Source: Gnetum montanum (Eukaryota; Streptophyta; Gnetopsida; Gnetales; Gnetaceae). Taken from it: a stretch of DNA of 64,000 nucleotides. The notes beneath the pieces are model-generated. The model did not search any database. It saw only the letters and a program-made list of their open reading frames with translations, and had not been told where the DNA came from. The translations under genes and the position numbers were made by a program. Below, piece after piece: positions 58,410-64,000 of the stretch; within the stretch, counting starts at the first letter, position 1; each line of letters begins with the position of its first letter. The stretch spans positions 157,354 to 221,353 of the forward strand of contig MNCI01011044.1 in assembly GCA_015680685.1 (NCBI GenBank), given 5' to 3'.

Positions 58410-58859
58410 AGGTCTTAAACCGTTTCTCTTAGTGGTGGAGCTTATTGGAGTTTTGGCGTGGTTTGGGATTGTTGATTCTAATTGCCCGACACCTGATATG
58501 ACCATCGATCGAGATGGGGTATGGTTTGAAATGGGTGCTAATGAGTTCCTTGCCTTCATCTAGTAAGGATTCAGTGTGGTAATATGGTCTCACCTAAGTG
58601 AACAATTATCATGGAGTATCCTCAAGACTATGTTACTAGGATTGTCAGATGGCATAGTGGCCTTTGTGGTCGACATCAATGAGGGATTGTTTATGGTTGG
58701 GGATGATCCCTATGGAGGGCCTAGATCCATCCCTCCATTGACACATGTATGGGAATTATTATCATGTGGCCATCACAATGTCAATAGCACCTTATTCCTA
58801 GCCTCTCATGCACATACTTTGTTCCAGAATCCTCTTGGAACGGTGTATAGAGTAGAGAG
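58410..58859 (+). other. R7 ORF-A exon 2: FCP1/NIF-like domain
   Basis: 450 nt between ATGTGCAG and GTAAGG. Motif I reads FLLVVELIGVL, so even the first catalytic Asp is now Glu. GANEFLAFI, two stops, then FSVVIWSHLSEQ, VWELLSCG, and NSTLFLASHAHTLFQNPLGT, where the DD of active enzymes is Ala-Ser. Domain order and spacing match R1 and R3. Confidence 0.65.
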
Positions 58860-61800
58860 GTAAGGTTGTTTACTTTATTGTTTCTACTTTGACGTTAAGT
58901 AGTTGTTCATATCTTGACCATCATTTCTTTGCAGGCCCCAAATTGATAAAGAAGGAGTATGTGTAAGTGATGATGGACTTGCACTGGCTCATACTACCTT
59001 GGAGGTTTTCATGGAAAGTCCCACTCTTCGTGGTGTCGTGTTAGCCTAGACTAAGGGTGAAATTGTCAATTTGCACAAATGGTACTCCAAGGCTTTTGCA
59101 TGATGTGAGGCTCAGGGGTGGCTACATGGGGATTGGTCTTGGAATGGGCCAATTTTCCCATGCAATGCTGATTTGGCTCCTAGTGGTAAGTAATAATGTT
59201 TTTGACACCTCTCTTTTGCTTGTTTGTGCTACCTCATTGATTGTATTGATTCTATAGTTCCACTCTGTGCATATAGCAAATGTCACTCCTAGTGGAGTCA
59301 CCATAACTACTGGCTAGACTAAGGGCACTTTGGCCATAAAATTCAGGGAGAATGAGAGTGCTCAATAGTGGTTGCATGATGAGGCATAACCACAAATTAT
59401 CAGTTGCTTGAGGGACATAGGCCTCATGGAGTTGTTTAGTTCTCTAATTCCTAACGTCTCCATGATCGAGATGATTGCGATCGTTGATTCTTTCGGTGAA
59501 GTTGTGACTTACTATAGCACTCATGTCAAGGGAGTTAGAGTAACTTTTCATCTGTCAATGAACTTCTTTTTAGAGCTATTTGGTGTGCCGGTAGATGGGG
59601 CTAGAGTGACTTTGGATAGAGCACAAAAAGAGGTCCATGTTGTGCATGAGCTGGAGGACTGGCTGGGTGTACTTAAGGGTGCTAAGGGATTCCCTATGTA
59701 GGGAAGATCGAAAGTGACTGAAGTAAATGAGCTGTATCCACTATTCAAAGTGCGAGTGTTTCCCAAGTCCTTGTCTCAAGTGAATAATTTTGGGGTAGAA
59801 CCTATGCACATCATGCTTACAATTCTGGAGACTAGGGTGCATTATAATTAGGCTCAGTTTTTACTTTTAGGTTTCCATGGAGAGATAGTAAGATTGCATT
59901 CAAATGTTGAGGCTTAGTCCCATTTTACCTTTGCATTCTTCACTGGTAACTTGCATTGATTAGCTAAATTTCTAGTAGTTCATGTGGGTAACAAGTACAT
60001 GTTAAGGGATCGTGGCAAATTATCTCACCCGTGGGTTCACCACTTGTTTGAAGTGGCTAAATCTTAGGATGTTTCTGAAGGGATTGCTGAATTGGTCTCT
60101 ATTACAAAGGGGGGATCATCTAGTGATTCAATCTATATGCGTGACAGCGTAGGGTTGGAGCCAGGTGGTGTGCCCTATATTGCTAGGAGAGCTGATCGAG
60201 TAATCAGGGAGACAATCGGGAAGGCAAAATCTAAAGTTCAAAGACCTACGTGCTTTAGAGAGGCTACCCTGGTTGTAGATGAACCAAGGGTGAAACACAT
60301 ATAGTTTAAAGTATCTAGACATGGTAAGTAAGCCTATTTCATTTATTTATTTATCATTGCTTCATTATCATTATTAGCTTTTTCATTAATTTGGTTATTT
60401 ATGTTAAACTGATGTCAACTTTATGAATGTGATCAGAGCCAACCCCTAATGTAAGAAGAGAGGGGTTAGCATCGATCATGGAGGAAGAAGAGGTTCTCAC
60501 CAACCAAGGTGAGGAGAACGAAGGGGGTAATGATGAGATGGAGGTCCCCCCCNCTTAAGGGGAGAAGTGAAAGAACAAGTGGGAATAACAATGGAAAAAG
60601 ATCATGTTGGTGATCAGGATGAAGCTGATGAGATGTTTGATGATTTCTTCAAAGGGAGGTTAGACCTTGGCAATCCTCCAAGTCTAGAAGAGGGAAGGGA
60701 TTTCGGTATGTTTTCTTTATTGTGTTTATTTCATTCTTGAGTTGTTTCATTTCCATCATTTAGAGTTTTCATTTTATGTTTTTGCTGCTGCAAGGCTCAG
60801 ATGTTGAAACCAGGACGACTCCTAATATTCATTTAGAAATTCCTAAGATGAAGACTCCAATGGAAACAACCACCAAAGTTGGTTCATCTCCTACCAATGA
60901 ACATTTTACTTGGACTAAAATGCTGAGTAAAATTGATTTTGTCCTTGGTATCATCAATGAGGTAGTTGATCGCATTCAACAAGCTCATCCTGAAATAGGT
61001 AGATATGCTTCAAGTGTTTTGAGTCTTTGTGTTTTTGCATTAGTTTCTACTATCCAACGTCTAATGTGTATTCTCTTTATATTGGTAGGGGCTAAACTAA
61101 AGTGGGATCCACCCGAGGTGACTGGCATTAATAGTCTACCTACACTACCATCAGATATTGAGCAAGTTCCCAAAGAGATTTATGATCAGGTGGCAGAATG
61201 TGTTATGCAAAATGCCAAGTCTCTTTGGACCTTCAGGCATTCGATCGAAAAGCTATGGTTGAGAATTCAGGTCGGGGAAAAAGAGACTACAAAACTATTA
61301 GTAGAACAAGATGACTTCAAGTCATGCTATGAGTTTACCTCTACTAGGTTGACATGTGATCATTCTTTGTGAACCTCCAAGGTTACTTATACCAGATATT
61401 GGAATCTATTGAATTGCCAAGTAACTATGACTTGGGAGCTAGTAGAGCGAAAGGCACAAATTGATTTGCTGAATCGCAAGTGTCAAGATTGAAAAGCTTT
61501 TTCTTCTAAGGTGCAGAAATGGGGCCAAGATGAAAAGAATCATAAGTACCATTATAAAAAATCATTAAAGGATATATCCATAGAAAAGCATTAGCTGGAG
61601 ATATTTGTAGAGGGTTTAGGCTTATGATCTTCATTTGATGCGTTTGCCAGGCATACCATGGTGGAGATGGAATCTCCTAAGAGGGTGATCACTACAGCTT
61701 CTAGGGAGGTTTTTGTATGCGATTTTCCTCTTAAACATCCCACTTGGTCTATTGTGGACAAAGGGAAGGCATTCGGCAACATTGATCTCGGTCTGGATGG

Positions 61801-62280
61801 AACAGACTGGGCAAGTTTCCCTTAAGAAGAAATCCTTCATTGGCTAGAATTTGGACTAGGAGGATCCTCTTTGGTAAGTCATTTAGAGTTGTAAATGTTT
61901 TATGGAACAATGTTATTTTTTTATTAGTTAGTTATTTTATTTTTTTCTTTTTGACAGAGTCACAACAATGATGGTTGCCACGAAGGTGGCCCCAGTGGCA
62001 GGCACACTCATGGTGTGGGGGAGTTTAAGGGGAAATCCCCTCCTGATTGAAATGTTTAGCTTCTAAATTTGGTGTTTTTGTTAGTTATTTTTCTGTGGGT
62101 TGTAAACAGAAAATATATTTATTATATTTTTTTATTTTTTTTATTTTGAATTGTGTATGAATCGATGCGCAAACTTGGTTAACTTTTGTAATTGTCCTTA
62201 TATATACTATTTTTTGTTCTTTTCAAATTCTGATTTCTTTTCTTTTTGTTTTGTTTATTTTTCTCTTTGTGCGAACATGA

Positions 62281-62286
62281 AATAAA
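62281..62286 (+). terminator. Candidate polyadenylation signal of R7 ORF-A
   Basis: AATAAA 230 nt after the ORF-A stop, in a T-rich region (62090-62280) typical of plant 3' ends. Confidence 0.45.
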
Positions 62287-62399
62287 GTGTAAATGTAACG
62301 TAAATAATAACTGTGCCAAAGAAAACATAAAGGGAAGCATAATTTGTATTGAAAAGATGTAATCGTAGAATGTAAATTGAGAATTCAAGTTTTTAAAAC

Positions 62400-62620
62400 A
62401 AACAAAAGTAAACTTCCTCTAGTTTAAGGCCATTTCGGGCCATTGATAAACTAGGGAGATATCAACTTGTACAATGGGTTTTGATGCAAACTGGCCATTT
62501 GACCATGGCGAGTTTGATGTCATTGAGGAGATGCGATAGTTTCGTGTCATCCCAAACATGTTTAGTTTAGCATCATTTTGGATGATTGTAGTTTAACATC
62601 ATTGTGGACTAGGGGGTTTC
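62400..62620. repeat. R7 spacer repeats between ORF-A and protease 3' ends
   Basis: Units such as TAGTTTAAGGCCATTTCGGG, CGAGTTTGATGTCATTGAGG, TAGTTTAACATCATTGTGG, the reverse-strand version of the TTAAACTAG repeat. No coding sequence. Confidence 0.7.
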
Positions 62621-64000
62621 TTAATTATTTAATAACCTTTTCATTTTTATGTTATGATTAGGTTTCATTGGTAAAATCCGATACTCGGCATCTCCTTTGC
62701 TAATTATGTTGAAGGGTAGCTCCTCCCAGGAGACGTCTGGCGGAGTAGGCTCTAAGTCAACATCCTCAGATGTTTCTGGGTTAGGTGGTGGTCCCTTGTT
62801 TTTTGAGGGATCATAGTTTATGGATTGGTCATTATTTTGGATTTTTTTCTTTCAGTATGGGCTTTTCAGAAATTCTGTCAAGTTTATGCTCATGTGGAGT
62901 ATCCTCTTGTTTAAGCTCCTCAAATTTAACTTTGGAGCCTTGATTTTCCTTTGTGTGAGACAAGATGGTGGATGCAGTAGCATCCCCATGGATAATGATT
63001 TCACCTCCCTCATAGGGTAAATGAATCTCTTGATTAATGGGGGAAGATACCACTTTTAGTTGGGCTAACCATGGTCATCCTAGAATTAGGTTAAAACTGG
63101 GCATCTCATCAATTACCATGAAGTTTGCAGATGTGGGGAATCGATCCCCTTCTATAAAGTGAAAGGTCAATGTACCTTTAACCAGTACTCATGATCCATT
63201 AAATGACTTCAGGCATGTGGTAGATGTTGGTTTAATTAATTCTATAAGCCCTAACTATTCAATGATGCACTACATTTGTGGCTACTTCGTCATCTGATTA
63301 ACTACGTTTGAACTGATTAACTCATATGATTATAAACATGGGGTCATGGGTGATGTCTCCATTTTTCTCATCAATCGTGATGTTTTCGGGGTGAAAGCCA
63401 AATGATTTATATTTGAAACCTTGTTAGATAAACATTACCAAGTGTATAGAGGGTTCGTTTGTGGGTAGGTTTTCGCCAACTGGGATCGATGCTAACATTT
63501 TCACTAAGGCTTCATAATGTGCTGGCGAAGCCAATATGAGGTCGTACAAGCTTAATGATGTGTTCTTTTGTTTAAGGGCTTGCATAAATTGTGTTAGGAC
63601 ATTAGCTAAGTCTTTTCCATTGGGTATATTCTTGTTCATGGCCACTTGATTCATTAGGCCTAACAGTTGTATCTCTGATGGGGTGACTTTCATGTTATTT
63701 TTCATGACTGTCGAGTTTTACACATGTTTCTTTCTTGATCTTTCCTCTTTATGACTCACGCTTGGCTCATTGTTAGCAAGTGTCATAGGAATTGTGTTTA
63801 ATGGAGTTGGTTTCTAGGGCCCCAATGCAAGGCATTGATGTTCCCTCACCAAATGTTCCTTCTCCAAATGCTCCATAGTGAGCCTATCTGCCAAGCGTTC
63901 TCATGTGGGTTGTGAGGGAACATTTGGGATTGGAGTATTGGGTTGTTTCGAGACCTGAATGATCAATGGGGTGGGGTGGGATTGTGTCTGAGGTGCATGA
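62621..64000 (-). pseudogene. gag-pro: R7 gag-protease, C-terminal part (runs off right edge)
   Basis: Minus-strand. 63424-63705 carries MKNNMKVTPSEIQLLGLMNQ and SLSLYDLILASPAHYEALVK, matching the gag-protease linker of R3 (17020-17160). The protease core follows at about 62990-63350, with a frame break and stops. PINQEIHLPYEGGEIIIHGD matches R3 PIHQKIHLPFVGGEVVIRGD. Ends TAA at 62621-62623. The capsid and knuckle parts lie beyond 64000. Confidence 0.85.

Larger units (their letters stand above)
57404..62050 (+). pseudogene. R7 ORF-A: complete eight-exon antisense gene
   Basis: Best-resolved copy. Exon 1 57404-57534 (131 nt, MGKGKWMSDQGRRELELTFS), exon 2 58410-58859 (450 nt), exon 3 58935-59185, exon 4 59277-60323, exon 5 60437-60705, exon 6 60801-60998, exon 7 61089-61873 (785 nt), exon 8 61958-62050 ending TGA. 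All introns are GT-AG and phases match R1. Exon 2 is FCP1-like. Exon 4 (348 codons; SMIEMIAIVDSF, FFLELFGVPVDG, FPKSLSQ, IMLTILE) resembles the plant transposon-protein type domain. Exon 7 is Lys/Glu-rich. Exon 8 is His/Gly-rich (CHEGGPSGRHTHGVGEF). Damage: adjacent TAG TAA in exon 2 (58561-58566), several stops in exons 3, 4 and 7, and an N plus frame change at 60553. Plus strand, antisense to minus-strand R7 gag and pol. Confidence 0.88.

Overview
The window is intergenic DNA from a large, repeat-rich plant nuclear genome. It consists almost entirely of nested, decayed Ty3/gypsy LTR retrotransposons. The polyprotein order is gag, protease, reverse transcriptase with YVDD, RNase H, a second archaeal-type RNase H, then integrase, and this is the Tat/Ogre branch of chromoviral-free gypsy elements known only from plants. 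I cannot narrow the species. I found no intact host gene, tRNA, rRNA, CRISPR array or prokaryotic operon. Three runs of N are assembly gaps (33240-34216, 44428-44466, 57693-58269).

Layout, with names used below. R1 (1 to about 4660) is the antisense gene of an element that runs off the left edge. R2 (4661-12234 plus 29783 to about 32866) is a 5'-truncated element split by R3. R3 (12235-29782) is a complete 17.5 kb element with two LTRs of about 1.59 kb and a perfect 5-bp target duplication TGATC. X (32867 to about 34400, and 43228 to about 44800) is a non-coding repeat present twice. R4 (about 34400-37813) is the 3' tail and 3' LTR of an element inserted into R5. R5 (37814-43227) has the antisense gene and the start of pol. 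R6 (45132-47930, minus) is a pol remnant. R7 (47931 to beyond 64000, minus) is a large element inserted in R6: 3' LTR, tandemly repeated 3' UTR, pol, antisense gene, and gag-protease.

The unusual biology is the antisense gene, here called ORF-A. Tat elements are known to carry extra ORFs upstream of gag or downstream of pol. Here, in R2, R3 and R7, it lies between protease and reverse transcriptase on the opposite strand, and R1 and R5 carry copies consistent with this. It has about eight exons with GT-AG introns and its own TATA box in four copies (R1, R2, R3, R5). Exon 1 is 131 nt in both R1 and R7. Exon 2 is 450 nt in R1, R3 and R7. Exon 2 resembles the FCP1/NIF-like (HAD superfamily) phosphatase domain of plants, with the catalytic DD motif replaced, so it looks like a pseudophosphatase. 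Exon 4 recalls the 'putative plant transposon protein' type of domain, exon 7 is helical and charged, and exon 8 is a hydrophilic, often acidic tail. Because the gene is antisense, its introns cannot be spliced from the element's genomic RNA, which explains how a multi-exon gene can survive retrotransposition.

Each family also carries its own short, often palindromic motif in dense dispersed copies. The motif occurs around exon 1 of ORF-A (R1, R7) and in LTRs (R3, R4, R7). A second motif, a 'ccttaaactagc'-type repeat, fills the spacers between modules in all orientations. All coding modules carry stops and frameshifts, so nothing here looks autonomous today.
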